Origin: Klebsormidium nitens
Lineage: Eukaryota; Streptophyta; Klebsormidiophyceae; Klebsormidiales; Klebsormidiaceae
DNA: 64,000 nucleotides
Assembly: GCA_000708835.1 (NCBI GenBank)
Contig: DF237211.1
Coordinates: 1 to 64,000 of the forward strand
Reading direction: 5' to 3'
The notes under the pieces are model-generated. The model saw only the letters and a program-made list of their open reading frames with translations, was not told where the DNA came from and made no database searches. This document shows positions 1 through 13,273 of the stretch, piece by piece (position 1 is the first letter of the stretch; each line of letters opens with the position of its first letter). The position numbers and the translations under genes are program-made.

Positions 1-602
1 TAGGCCCATCACATGATGCAGGCTCAGCAAAGCGGCGGAACCTACCGGTATTCTCTGCAGTTCGGCTTGGCTCAAACAAACCACCTTTGGTACACGCCCT
101 GGTACTCCTTGTAGCAGCGAAGGTATTCCATGAGTGCGATGTGAGCCACGCGTTGTGAATCCCGCGTGCGTGATGTTGGCAATTGGTTGTGGTCAATGCA
201 TTGAGTGCAGGCTTCAAACCTTGACAGCTGGAGATCCGTCAGTTGATTTCACGTGAGCGCTATCAATTTCGAGCAATTGATTGGTTAGCGCAGATTCTGG
301 GCCCACACTAGGTGGGTACTGTTCTGATCGGTACCTACGCTTTAGCCTGTGGAATTCGGGTACCGTACAGTGTACAGCCGTGCCGTACCAACCAAGATGC
401 AGGAAACCTGTTACCGCGTCACGTACACAGCCTTCAATGGTGTTTTCATTCTGTTCATTGGGATTGGGAAGGCTGAAGGAGGCCTGGGAAGGAGGTAGGT
501 ACGTAGCTGGCGAGCAGCTTGTTTCCCATTTCAAATTGGTCAGTGTTCTGAAGCTAGCGTTTGAAGGGCGCACAATTACTCCACTCTTCAGCAGCTAGGA
601 CA
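1..602. other. Intergenic / 5' flank of first gene
   Basis: No gene is supported here. Short open frames on both strands lack codon structure and convincing starts. An eight-base palindrome TACCGGTA lies at 43-50, and variants of GGTACC and TACCGTAC recur at about 330-400. The stretch presumably holds the promoter and 5' UTR of the gene starting at 603. Confidence 0.5.
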
Positions 603-2443
603 ATGGCGAGCATGAGCAGTGTGCGCACTGCAAGGTTGCTTCCTGCCAGCGATTTTGCCTCCTCCTCAGCAGCTCCTCAAAACAGTGGGACCTCCGCAGT
701 CCTGCCAAAGTGGAGGAGTCAGGCAGTGGCTGCCCCCCCAGAGAGGCCAGTTTTGGAGAGAGCCCCTCTGCAAAATGGCCGCAGTCCATTGCAGGAGCAA
801 TCGTTCCAGCAGATCAGGCATAGGATTCTGCCTCTACGACTCGAACCAGAGACATCTGGCCGCAGCTGGACCAGAGAGGAGGCGACTGAGCAGAACCTCA
901 TCTACAGGATGATGTTTGCGGAGGAACCCAGGTGGCTGAAAGACGGGGCGGGACAGAGGAAGGAAACGCACTGGACGAGGCATTCACCAATGAGATCACA
1001 AAGGCTGATGGCAAATTATACAGCAGGTGAGCTGCCAGCTGGCACGGTGACGAATTCTTGATTTTTTGAGTCTCTGTCTTTCTACAGCTGGTGCTCCCAT
1101 TGCTATATTGTAATGATCATAATTTAGAGGCCAATGATCGTATCACTCTTTCACAAATAGAGGGGTGGTGTTGCTCACTCTGCTGCTTCCGAGTGTGATC
1201 GCAAGTGGAGTGCACTGACTCAGTGCCTCTTCGGCACTGATTTATTCTACTGGTCCTGTTGTTGTCCTGGTCATTGCTAAACCAAGGAACCTTGTCGCTG
1301 TTGCAGACCCGGAGCTCAAGACTGTATGTGCGTCTTATGGGGGCCTCACGAAGACCATCAAGCTGCACCAGGGCTGCTCCGATGAGATGGTGGAGCAGCT
1401 CCTGAGGGAGGCGTTCGACCTGTGCCCAGAGCGCGTCATCTGCTTGCGGGACAGGATTACAGGGGCAGTGACAGCGGCAAAGACCCAGATGGCAGAGGGG
1501 GACTATGAGATCATCACAGATGAAGGTAGGCAGCGGACTGCGCAGGCTCAATGAATGCAGAGATTGAATGTTTTTCACTGTCTGCATTCATCTGCCCCAA
1601 GGAGTGAAGGTTGCGTTTTTGCTTAGACTGCCTGCGAATGGGAAAATGCACCTTCTCAGTTTGAGCTGCGCATTTGGGAACTCTGCTGAGCTCAGCCTCT
1701 TCAGCCCCATATGGTTCACCTTCTTGGATCCAATAGGATCTGTCCTCTTTTTATGAGAATGACTGTGACCTTGACACAACGTACGTATCTGAGTTGGGTA
1801 TGCCCCATCTGAGAGTTACTCCTCTCGCTGCATTTGAGTTTCGAGATGGGTTCGAGGAGGCTTTTTCTTGTCCTCTTCTCTTTTTCTATTTCCAGACTCG
1901 AAGAATGTGCTTTAAGCGAAGCAGCAATCAATGAGCTCATGGTCTCTTGGTCCTTTTGCAGACCAGGATGTCGCGGGGCACCTCCCCGTCAAGTCCCTGC
2001 ACCGCCAAATCACGCGCACCGCCAGCAAGGCAGCCGTGAAGGACGCCCTCAAGCACTGCGGGCTGGCGCACATCCTCCCCGAGCTCAAGCACATGTCGGG
2101 GGCTAAGCTACTGTCAATGCCCCTCGACGCACTGCAAACCATGTACTCGTTGAGTGGGTGGCGCCTCCGCGCCGTGAGAAGTCTGTACCTCGCCCTACAC
2201 CCCCCCGCTAGGATTAGAGTGGAGGACCCAGCTTCAGGGGAGGGGTCAGCTACGCTTACGGTGGCCTCGGCGAAGGAGTTTAGCGAGCTGTTGGGGGCGC
2301 AGAACTGTGTGGCGCTGCGTGCGTGCGATACGCGTGGGGTGGGGCATTTGGCGGTCCGGTTTGAGGACCTAAGGGACGGGCATGCGTATAGCCCTGTGCG
2401 TGTAAATAGCAACCTGTTTGGCTGCATTGAGGCTGCTCTGTAG
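603..2443 (+). CDS. Hypothetical protein, 374 aa, three exons
   Basis: I do not recognise this gene. Proposed exons are 603-1026, 1307-1525 and 1962-2443, joined at GTGAGC, GTAGGC and standard AG acceptors. Phases agree (1, 1) and the sum is 1125 nt. The start is the first ATG of the open frame, in a good context (ACAATGG). Residues 1-140 are Ser/Ala/Arg-rich and look disordered. Exon 2 (about 142-214) is a compact alpha/beta-looking block (CASYGGLTKTIKLHQG followed by an acidic helix). Exon 3 begins with a helical segment (about 222-285) and ends in a small beta-rich domain. The end of exon 1 is the weakest part, because another frame there also reads like protein. No transmembrane segment is seen. 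No function is proposed. Confidence 0.55.
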
Positions 2444-3897
2444 ATAGCGGGTCTAATAGGATGAAACCTGTGTGTTTGGAGCCTGTTCAGCTGAATTAGA
2501 GAGTGTACAGCCATGTACAGACACGGGACAGAAGTCATGACCTGAGTGAGCCATAGTACGCGTGCTGGGGACTTCCCGGTTCGGAGATGTATACAGACCG
2601 CAGAGCGTTGCGTGTCAGAAACAGGTCATACAAGAAGTGTAGATATCACAAAGGTGGCTGGCATATAATAAGAGCATGGGCCCGCACTAGCTGGTGCAAA
2701 TTGTTGCTTCAAAGCAAACTTAGCCAAAGCTCACGCATGCCAAGGAGCTCAGACAGGACCGCAACACTTTAAGACACATAAGACACCAGAATAAGAGTTC
2801 CTTGCTATAATATATAAGCTGTTCGTAGGGCAACGCGTTGGATGTTGAAGCTTCTTGCCGAACTGTAAGCCGGCCAAAGTTTGAGTTACTCTGGAGTCTG
2901 GTTAACCCTTGTACACTGAGCACAATTTCGTTCATGAAGGGTTGCAAGTGCAAGCTTGTAGCTGTCGAGTGGGAGATGAGCTCTGCATGAAGCTTTTTAT
3001 GCATGGTATTTTCTCAATTGAGCTATATATTTGTACAACTGTCCGACATGAACAGTCCATATCATTGTGTCGAAATCGACAATCCAAAGTGCAATTAGTG
3101 AACCATGCAATTCGTTCTGAGATAAGTATGCATGTGGAATTATTAATTTTGAGATGAACACTGCATGCTGTGCATGCACTAGTACGTTCACATGCTTATC
3201 GTGGACGCAATATCGCCGGGGTTTCCTTTACTTCATTCTAGGCTAGCTATTGCTGCGAATGTTTAGATTGGCCGGAGTGGTCTCATTGAACCCCTCCGCT
3301 AAATCATTGCATATAAATATTCCGTAGGCTATTCGAACGTCAAATTGATTGCACTCACAAATATACACGAGTGCGGTACTAATACAACTTCACCTCTACA
3401 TACATCTGCACATGGCCTAGTGACTAGCCTGGCCGGCGACGCGGTGAGATCGTGCCGTCATGTACCGTATGCAGCATGGCAGTGCGCCGATGATGGCGAT
3501 TGAAGAGCAAGAGACAGCCGCCCGGTGAGTCCCGCAACCATGGCAGCCCAAACCGGGCGATACACTGATAATCTAGTGACGTGCTCTATGCAATCGGGTA
3601 CCAAGAGACATATTCAAAATGGTATAACATTGAGCAGCATCCAACCGCATGCCAGTTGGTCAATTGAACGTGTGCATGTCCGCATACGGCACTTCTTTAC
3701 ATACACACCAACACATCATGCACGTGTGCAGACATCAAAGAGTCTGACGGACCCGCCTCCAGACATCAATAAGCATGCCCGCTGCAAAGTAGCGGACCCC
3801 TGATCGGCTGGTTTAAACCAGGGGTCTCTTGCACGTCTGTACACTTCACTACATTACACAAGTCGTTACGGCTTCCGGTCGCACAGCAAGCCGCGTG
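2444..3897. other. Intergenic region
   Basis: Between two convergent genes (the first gene on + and the TIC110-like gene on -). AT-richer than the flanks, with scattered short ORFs under 100 codons on both strands. None shows exon-like composition or splice continuity. It should contain both 3' UTRs. Nothing else is recognised. Confidence 0.5.
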
Positions 3898-6800
3898 CTA
3901 CAACAAACCCAAGTATTTCGCCACGCGCCGCAGCATCTCCTCTTGGAGCGCAGTGAGGGCCGGCGGCGCGGCACCCATGTATTGGGCCTTGCCGTGCCGG
4001 CTGCTGTACAGGCTGTACAGGTTACGTGCCTCGGCCTCCGGGAGGGCGCTTTTGGCCACGTCAGCCTCGGGCCTGTACGCGAGCGCGACCGCAAGCCGCG
4101 TGACGTCATCGGCCGCAAAACCTGAATCACAAGATAGAGATGTCTCGCATTCAGCGCCAACACGGAAAAGCCCAAGAGGAAACCAACCCGTAAAACTCTC
4201 GCGAAGCTGAACCACAGGTCCAGTAAAGCATTTTGCGCGTTCGCTTATGCCAACGACGGATGATTCCCCTGATCTCCTTCGCAAAAGGTGTTAGGAGTTC
4301 AAGAAAAGACAAGCAGGATAAGGATAACCCTGCCCTGGCTTTCATCCATCAAAGTGATGATACACTTCTACTAGACCGTCAAGCGAAGGTTCTCTAGCGT
4401 CACTGCCGAGGCCGAGACCCACGTCGTCCTTTCACGACAGCGATGTCCAGAATGAGCACAACCGACAGCAAACAAGCACGACGTCCAAGCTTGAAGCAGG
4501 AATCACGACCCCTCCACAAGTCTTTTTGAGGGGTGAAGGCGGCCTTTTTAAACGGACTGGTCCGCAGACCGACTAGTGAGCCCCAAACCTGGATTGGCCA
4601 GGTTCGCTTATATGTTTCTGAATGCTTGACTTACTTGCGGACCGGAAGTACGGAGGTCGAGACACGTCGACCAACACTTTGCCTGCTCCCAAATTTCAAA
4701 GCAGCACCTAAAGGATGAATTGCGGTAACCTTGTTGTCCATCAGATCTGAAGGATGAGCAAATCGTATACATCAATCCCACAATACTGACCAACGGCGCT
4801 TAGGTCAAGAAGTCTCAGCTGAGAGTGTACAGCAGCAGGCAACGGACGTCAGCATGACTCACTGGGGTCGTCCCTCCGTAGTGACGCGCGCGCCTGCACC
4901 AGCGCCGCCTTCGCCGCCGCGTCCATGACGGACGTCAGCGTCTCCCGGACGTCCGAATCGGCAATGCCGAACGCCGTCGAGAGGCGGTGCAGCAAAGCTC
5001 GGCCCTCCAGCACCAGTTGCCCTGGGTTCACTGCACACGACATGGAGCCATATTCTCTCAAGTTCGCTGAACACGGCACCAGTCTGAGCATGGACACCGA
5101 AGGCTGTCGGAATGGCCGTGAATACTAAAGAACGTTCATACGTGCACTGCCACTCCGAGGCCACAGATACTGTATGAGCGGGGACAAACAGAATCGGTAC
5201 AGGAAAGAAGCTGAGGCTGGGGCCTGTCGAATTTGGAGTTATTTCAACCCAAAGGTAAACTCCTCCGGTTCTGAAGCGTCGGAACTCGAGAGACGCTGCT
5301 ATCGGACGGCTCACGTGTACAAGGTTCAGCAATCCGAGATAGAGTTTTCAAGTCCATTCGAGCCGTCCGATGTTGGGGTGCTGACAATCGGACGGCGCAT
5401 AGTAGACAAAGCAGACAGGGGTGACGTCGCTATCGAGGTGTCAACAGGGCCCGGCCTTAGCTTCCGTCCTGTAGCCTTCTCCTTGTCTCCGCTCTGTATG
5501 CAGGGGCGGATGTCCAGGATGCATTTTACCACAGACAAGATTGCGTCCATGATCGCATTTCTGCGCCCACCTGCGCGCGCGCTGCCCTCCTCCAGCACTG
5601 TCTGCGCCGCGCGCCGGTACAGCACGAGCGCGTCGCGGCTGTCGACCTGCGCCACGCGGACCACGCCCAGGTTCTCGCACATGCTCGCGAGCAGCCGCAC
5701 GTCCGCTGACGTCACGTCGCGGCCCCGGGCCCTGCGGAATGGCGGGCATCCCGTCAGCTTCCGAAGGGTGGTGATTAGAGAGCAACTTTCAATTGTTTGA
5801 AGCCCAAACATCGGGAGCTTATTGACACGCATTTCGCTGCAGACTGAGCCTCATCAGGAAAGGACGAAACACCCAGAACTGCAAAGACTGCTCGCTTGAA
5901 GAATGAGACGATCTCAGCGTGGCAAGCCATGACTGCCTAACACTTTTGTAGAGGCCCGCAACGTGTTGGGACACTGCTGGCAAAACGCTCGCAATGCAAG
6001 CGACTCAAGGTTCCCTTCGCCTGCAGAGGAGCTTTTGACGCGCTTCAATCTGACGGAATCTTCAGCTCACACTCAGACGTCCGTCAAGCAGAGTTAAAAC
6101 TTATCCAAAACCACGCAATTCCCCGACCCATCGCGAGACCCTGCTCAAAGCCCCGTATGCAAGAGCCTCCGACCTTCCGACACAGCCACCGCAAAACAAC
6201 GCCCACCTTTTGTCCAAAAGCTTCTTGGCTGCCGCGCCAATGCGCACCGCGGCCGCGTCCTGCTCGATCCGCTGCGCTTCGGGAGCCCCCAGGCCGAGCG
6301 CTGCGCGCGCTCGGTCCAGCTGGCGCCGTGACTCGCTGGTGACGTAAGCGTCCGCCATGGCCTTCTTGGAGAGCTCGGCGTACGTGGACGCGGCGGCAGA
6401 CCGTTGGAGGGCACCTGAAGAGTTTGAAAACAAGACTCAGGAACGAGTTGAATGGTTAAGGATGATCTGGGAGATCTGTGATGGTACTCAAAGCGCCCTT
6501 TTCGGTGCTCTAGTCTCTTTGTTGAGATCGATGTGGAGAGGCTTTCAAATGCTTGTAATACTTGGCTTCGACGTTGCTTGAAACTGGGGACGCCACAGGA
6601 CGACTGGCTGCCATCAAGTCCCGAAGCTAAAGTTAACCGTTGCAGAAAGGCCATCCAATCGAGCCTCTACCGACACACTCTCATCACTTCTGTGCTGAAC
6701 GAGACCCATCGAGAAGTGTCTTATGTTACAACCAGGCTGGGTCAACGAAGAGTCGCAGAATCTCTTGCTGACCAGTGACCGGCGCTGCGACTCCCAGCAG

Positions 6801-9800
6801 CCCGGCCAGCACGTCCCGGCTGGTCGCCTCCTCTTGCTCCACCGCCGCCCGTCCCTCACCGTCCGATTCTCCTTCCCGACCGTCCAAATCCAGCACCCGG
6901 GCCGCTCGCTGCTTACACGCGTTTTCCAAGAACGCGCTCAGCAGCGTCTCGGCGCCCCCGCCAAACACCAGCAACCGCAGGTCCCGCACGGAAGCTCGGG
7001 TACTGTCCGGCGCAACGTCCGGCACTCTCTCGGACACCGTCGATGGCGCCACGAGCGCCCTTCCGGACGCCCCGGGTGCGCTTTGCGGCACTTCCATAAC
7101 ACTTCTAGACGTACTCGGTACCCTTTCGGACGGCCGAGGTACGCTTTCCGTTGCCCCAGGCTCAGTTCCGGACGCCCCAACAACACTTTCGGACAAGCTC
7201 TCCCCCGGTGCGGACGCGATGTCCAGGGCAGGAAGGGCTGCCTCCCGCGCGAAACGCACCATGTTGTCGAGCTCCGCAGCCACGGGGGTGACGAGCCCCC
7301 CGCTCCGCCGCTGCGCCTCGAGCGCCTTTTGCAGCATCTCCTGGAGCACTCCCCGGCAGGCTGCGGCTGCCGCAGAGCGCGCCGAGGGGGGGGCCAGACC
7401 CAGCTGGAACCGCCAGTCAGCCAGCTCCTGTATAACGAAACAAGCGTAGATTCTTTTACCAGTAGCTTTTGATAATTCCAGGCTAGACGAGAAGAGACTT
7501 GCCACGACACAGCATCTTTTGAGAGCAGATGTTCTATAGCGCTTGACAATTTTAGCTGGGTTTCCAAAGTCGGAGGGAACGGCAGCCACACGTGCCCTCT
7601 CGTAGTCAAGCCAAAAGTCGGGTGCACCCTCGGACCCTCACCCTGGGACCTGCTTTGAAAGCAATGGTTACCAAAATCTTCTACAAGCTCGCAGTACCCC
7701 AGAGGCCCCTTTCAAAAAGATGTCGCTCCGCGCCAAACCTCTGATTATTTTCGAACTCACCCGCCGTTGCTCTGAAGTGAGAGCCCAGTCCACGCTCCGC
7801 CCCGACGGGCCCCCTCTCGACTCCCGCAAATCCGCCAGCACTCTGCTCACGAGCCGCCGGTACGACCCCACCGCCTCCGCCCTTTGCTGCGCCTCCTCTG
7901 CCACGTGGCCGGCCAGCATCAGCTCCGCCCGCAGCCGCTCGAAGCGGGGGATCCCCCAATCCTCGCTCTCGAGCGCCGCTGACGTCAGCACGTCCCGGAA
8001 GGCGCTTTGGTGGGCGGCGTCGCGTGCGGAGGAGGGGAGTTCGAGGAAGGCCTGGAGGGTTTGGAGGTGGGGGTGGGGCCCCGGGGGGGAACTAGAGGGG
8101 GCGGGGTCGAGGAGGCGGGAGGCGGCGGCGCCCAAGTACGCGGCGGTGCTGCCGGGAGCGGCAGGTTCCGTAATTGCCTGCTCGAAAAGGCGAGGAAAGG
8201 CACTGCGGTCTCAGTTTTGCCACTTGCTCGCTCTCTTTCAGCATATTATAAATGGTCACGGCTGAACATCTACGAGTCCTGGAATGCCCTGCACTTCAGT
8301 GGAGGAGGCGCCGACAGGCAAAACTAAGTGAAATCTCGAAACAGATGCTTCGGGGAAGGCTGGCCGGCGAGACACTGGCGGGCACGACAGGCGCACCGGA
8401 AACGAAGACAACCAGGCGGAGAAGGCTCCTCGCACCTCCCCTGTGAAGCACCTCTTCCGCCTCCTTCTCAGCTCCCGAGCAGCCCAGCCGGGCACACCCT
8501 TTCTAAAGACTCCCGCACTCTCGAGCAACCCGGCGAAAAGCTCGTTCCTGATCATCTTACAGACATCACAGAAATTTGAGAAACAGAATCCGATTCACAC
8601 CATAGTCTCAACCAGGCACGCAAAACAAGGATCATCCTTGCAGCCCAAGAAGGGCCCCCATTCTAGTCCGCCTCACCTCCGGCACTACCACGTGCTTCAC
8701 ATACGCGCTGTAGAGATTTGCCCGTTCCCCATCGGTGATGCTCTCCGACCGGGAATCGCCTGCCAGGCGGTCCCAGGTCCAGCCCTCGGGAGGCGCTTCT
8801 GCGAGCCACTGCTGCAGGACCTTTGCGGCGCCCGCCTGAAAAAGCCGAGCAATCGAATGCGGGCTTCATTTAGTGGATCGAGTAGTTGTGCTGGATTAGA
8901 CCTAGATAAGAGTGTGGCGGACTCAACGTGTGTTGTAGGTGTCTGTATCGTAGACCATCCGACAGCCTAGGCAGTCACGTCTTCTAGCTTCGACGCGTTG
9001 CCTCCCACAAACTATCACGTCGCTCATTCTTGTGTACTTCTAAAACTATAGAAGACTAATGTAACACCTGCCGGCACATCATATATTATGCTCTATCAAA
9101 CAGAGAATCGAGTCTCGATGCATTGACAGTGCAGTCATACTTCGATACATCGTCAGCGGAGTGGCTCACGGGCCCTACCTGGTCGTTTTGCCGGACGAAG
9201 TCGAGTGCTCGGAGCACTTTCTTTGAGGGCGTGCGAACAACTTGCTTCTCCTCCTGTTTCGCGGCAGGGGGCTCCTCTTGCGCCCGGATTTCGGGCCAGG
9301 GGGCTCGCTTGCCGGCGGCGTCGTGCTCGTAGCTCATCTCAAATGCCCCGTCTGCATGAAGAACGGAGAAGAGTGTGTCAGTGCTCTTATTGAGGGCTGC
9401 AAGTCGGCGCCTTTCGGGACAGCAATCCTTCTCGTCATTGACATGAGGTGAAGTATTGCGTCTCGGACCTCACGAAACGATGGGCGAACTATCAACTTAA
9501 AATCAGGGACGTAGTCCAAACCAGGAGCGTTGCCAAGATCGCCGCGAAGTGCCAATCTCAATCAAGACTGCTCTTGCTGATGCTGCATTATGACTCGGAC
9601 CTGAAAAGATAATCTCCAAATTTTGGTCAAGTGTCAACGCAAGCGACTAATGACATCGGATCACAGCATAAGACAAAGCCGCTCCCGCACAATGGCCCGG
9701 TCTACATATCCACAGGAGGATAACTTCCAACACTCCTAGTGCTGACTCCAACTGTACAGACCCCGCCTCAGGTCCCCGGAACAAAGTATTCACCGTGGCT

Positions 9801-11993
9801 CACCCTGTATTTTCCACTCCACCTGCCGCAGCTGCGCCAGTACCTCCCTTGCCTTTGCAATTCTCTCATCGATCTCTTGGAGCGACCCCCCAGCTGCGCT
9901 TCGTTCCGTCGCAGGATCCCGGCCCTCCAGTTTCTCAACCCGGTCCGACTCGAGCACCGCCAATTTGAGCTCCACTTCAGCGATCTGCCGCCGGACCTCT
10001 TGGCGATACAAATCTGCTGTGGGCCGCAGGTCGGGGTTTGGCGGAGAAGAGGACGTACTGGGCTCGCCCGGGGATCCCCTGGAGAAGTGAGAACAAACTT
10101 TCCGTTGCGACTTTTGAATAATTGACTCATACGAAACGCAGGTCATGCACACAGCGAAGACTGGACCTCTCTTTCTTGGAAGGAAGGAAGATCTGAAAGC
10201 GCGTAATCGTTTGACCTACAATCAGAATGGATTGATGAATCTTGGAGGAAGAAAGAAGAAGCATGCCCTGGCTCTAAGGATGGAGGTACGGGTACTAACG
10301 ACTCTATTCCCTGGACCACTTTCTCATTTCGAAAGGATCCTCTGTGTCCATTTAAACGGGGATACTTGCCTATTCCGAGAAAGCATGTGACCTGGCCTCG
10401 TTTGCCTTTGCACCTCACCAAGAATTTAAAGAAGTCCAGATTAACAGTCGCACCTGTCTGCCGTGGCGGCGGGGCTTTGTGTGTACATACGCTCCAGCGT
10501 CGTCCGCTCCATGTCCAAAAACCTGGTGTCCAAATCCTCTGCATCCGTGCTCTCCTCCACCAGGCTAGCGACGTCCTGCGCTGCAGCCTCCTCTTTCTCG
10601 AGCGAGGCGGGGGGAGCTGGCAATGGCTGCACAATCGTCACTTTTGGAGGGGCTGGCGTGGCGGGCTGGTCTGCGGCCCGCTTGACTGAGGAGAGGGCCG
10701 CTATGTACAGGGCCTCCTTACGCGAGATCACCTGTCAAGGGAAAGCGTGTTTCCGAGTTGCCCTGTGCTGATGGCAAAGAGAATCTTTGCTAAAGTACAT
10801 CGGAGACCCCGTTCTTTTCTAAAGTAGACAACTGATGGGAGTAAACCATTGGCATCTATATGAACCGGGACCGGTCGACTAGAGTCGCCTCAGTTGTCAC
10901 ATCACAGTAGAACACCCCCGCGCTCTTAACAAGCAGCCAAAACATCCTCAATGTCGGTGATCTGGATTCAACAGTGATCAACTTCAACACTCCCAGACTG
11001 CCCTATGTGGCAGCGCAAGTTTTGCCGCGCAGAAAGACAGGAACGGACAATCTGCCCTTACCTTCCCCAGCTGGGTTGCGAGCGCCTGCAGCACCTCTGC
11101 CCGCTGCTGCGACTTATCCAGTGCCTGCAGCACAGATGCTTTCTCCTCCAGGAGCCGCCTTGCCCCTGCCTCGTCCCCCGCCCGCACCGCTTTCTCTGCT
11201 GCACCACGCTTTTTCTCCACAGCGTCGGTCAGGCGCATGAACCGGTCGCGCGCAGCATTGGCTGCAGGGGTAGATTCGAATCGCGATCTTAAGTTTGCAC
11301 ACCCAAACAATTGTCCCATGCAGCACGGGGAGTGCGAAGATGTTAACATTGGCAGGTTTAAATGACCAAGTATTATCTAGCCTTGAACATCATGATTGAA
11401 AGCCCAAGGTAGAAGAAAAAAACAAACCTCATCATGGTGCAATATAGGAAAGAGTCGAGCACATGTCTAAACCTTTCGACACACACCAGAACATGGACTA
11501 GATAACCCTGCCAACAACTTTTTGCCCAACAATATGTACTTAGTGCCACCAGTGACTCACCTTTACTCCGCGTCTCATCCAGCTCCGCTTGCAGCGCCTC
11601 TAGCTCCGCCCTCATCTTGTCCAGCTCGCTCGGCGTCCTGGGCGCCACCCCCCCACTCTCCCCTGACTCCTCGCTGTCCCCCCCCCCACCCGCAACCGCC
11701 GCTGCACATCTTACTTCCGTCCTGCGTTGCTGGCCGCGGAAGGACAGGCTACACTGGTTGTCGCCACACTTTCTGAGACCTATGTTTTGGACACCATTGC
11801 AAAGAGGATTCTCTCTGCACAAGAAATCTGCCGTCAGTATTGACTTAGGCAGGCGAGAAAGCAGAGGAGCACATGAAGCTCGGGTCGCTTGTTGTGAAAG
11901 CCTGCGCTGCTGATGTGAACATCTTGAAGTGGCTTGACAGCCGAGTCTGCTAGTAGCATTGACAAAAGTTGAGGCAGCCATGGCGCCTAACAT
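3898..11993 (-). CDS. Plastid TIC110-like helical protein without membrane anchor, 1156 aa
   Basis: Thirteen exons: 11561-11993, 11062-11261, 10454-10731, 9804-10078, 9179-9351, 8677-8835, 8436-8555, 7761-8177, 6773-7427, 6207-6414, 5571-5731, 4863-5030, 3898-4121 (3471 nt, all phases agree). The N-terminus is rich in Ser/Arg/Ala with few acidic residues, like a chloroplast transit peptide (about 1-90). A coiled coil follows (about 110-212, then Glu/Ala-rich helices to 400). From about residue 550 onward, helical repeats resemble the stromal C-terminal part of TIC110, the inner-envelope import scaffold: an ELDNMVRFA-type segment (about 736), a QLDRARAALGLG helix pair (exon 10), and a terminal LPEAEARNLYSLYSS block answering the Leu/Tyr-rich end of TIC110. 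The two N-terminal membrane helices of true TIC110 are not visible. A Ser/Pro/Glu-rich insert occupies about 756-830. An in-frame ATG at 11981 is an alternative start. The family assignment rests on remembered similarity, not an alignment. Confidence 0.65.
6990..7217 (-). repeat. Degenerate Ser/Pro/Glu repeat inside TIC110-like exon 9
   Basis: On the + strand a motif close to TTCGGACG(C/G)CC(C/G) recurs every 20-40 bp. It encodes imperfect repeats of the type (S/P)ERVP, GASG and TESVP between helical segments. Base composition is strongly GC-rich. It looks like a minisatellite-derived linker expansion and not part of the fold. Confidence 0.6.
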
Positions 11994-13261
11994 TTGCCAC
12001 AGCCAGCAACCCTTTCAGCTCCTGTTCTGCAAGTAGGAAATTGCAAGCACCAATGGGTTCACGTACTACAGCATACTCAGAAGATGCAGACGCCCTCTTC
12101 GCTTGTACTAGCTAGTAGGGTGCTTGAAAGAAGAAAGGGCCGCCAAGTTAGGGAAGTCTGCAGTCTTGAGATCAAAACGTCACGACGCACACCTGTGCTG
12201 GCCCAGCCCTGCAAGTTCAACAGCCGCAGCATGCAGCTCGAGTCAAGACAAGAGATCGATCAGCGCTAGCGCGCCGTGTGCGCCACGACAAGCCGTTCAA
12301 AATCGCACTAGGGGGTTGCGCAACCAATGGGCAGTGAAACCGTCACATCGGGCGTCGCTAGAGCCTTGGGTCTACCAACCACAAAACCAATATCAGATCC
12401 AGAGTTCTTGCTGCAGCCGTTCTTTGGGACGGTTGCATGAGACGTCATCGATTGGACACCCCCCCTTGGAGACCCGCTCAATTGCGGCCGCGTCGGACGC
12501 GTGCGCGCGCACGAATACGGCTAGAACTTGGACCGGACTGCACGCCATGGCGCACAACGCTACAGAGTAGTCCTACACTGACAGACGACTTCAACCAACG
12601 TGCATTGAACTGCATTGCACTCCCTGTTGTTCAGCAAATCGATTCACTTAGTAGCGCATTGATGCTGTCATTCATGAGTTGCAAAGCTAATAGTCAAGCT
12701 GGGGGGTCGACAGTGTGAAGATTATGCTTTTCGGATGCGATACGATTAGTAGCCCTGGAGTCCTTTGGAGTGAGCGCTAATTACTTGACTGGCCTAATTG
12801 GAGGCAAGATGCACATGCATGCTAGGAGTTGCTCCCTACAAGCGGCAGCAATCAAGGTCAATAGCTAACAGCTGTCTGCCATGCAACTCAGCCGCAAACT
12901 CATCATTCAAGTCAGCTAGTAAATCAAGACGCAAAGGCTGTGTATGGCATTCGTGCGGGCCTGTCACAAACGTTTCTTGGGTGTCCGAAGTAGCCGCCTT
13001 TCAGAAGCGCCTTACTTTGTTTGCCTTATCGTCAACGTCAGCTTCACAGTTTTTAGGTGGAAACCGCACCATTGATTCTCCGCTCCAAATGTGGCTTCAC
13101 AAGGAGACTTAACACGTCGTTGCAACATATCTGAAGTTCAAGGGAACCAAGCCGCATGATCTGCTCACTACAACTATACCTGAACAGGTATCAGCTCCTA
13201 CTCGTCACTCCTCTGCCTCTTTGCTCTACCCCTACCGAAGCAGTGCTCTTTGCTTCTACCC
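11994..13261. other. Intergenic region
   Basis: Upstream of the TIC110-like gene and downstream of the CPBP protease. Plus-strand open frames at 12124-12570 and 12437-12718 are Arg/Thr-rich and lack splice or domain support, so they are not called. The last 50 bp hold the direct repeat listed separately. Confidence 0.5.
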
Positions 13262-13273
13262 CTACCGAAGAAG
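13218..13273. repeat. Short direct repeat near protease stop codon
   Basis: The string CTACCCCTACCGAAG occurs twice about 28 bp apart (roughly 13227-13241 and 13256-13270), within a longer similarity that includes CTCTTTGCT. The second copy overlaps the last codons and TAG stop of the minus-strand protease gene, so the first copy sits in its 3' UTR. Probably a local duplication of the gene end. Confidence 0.7.
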
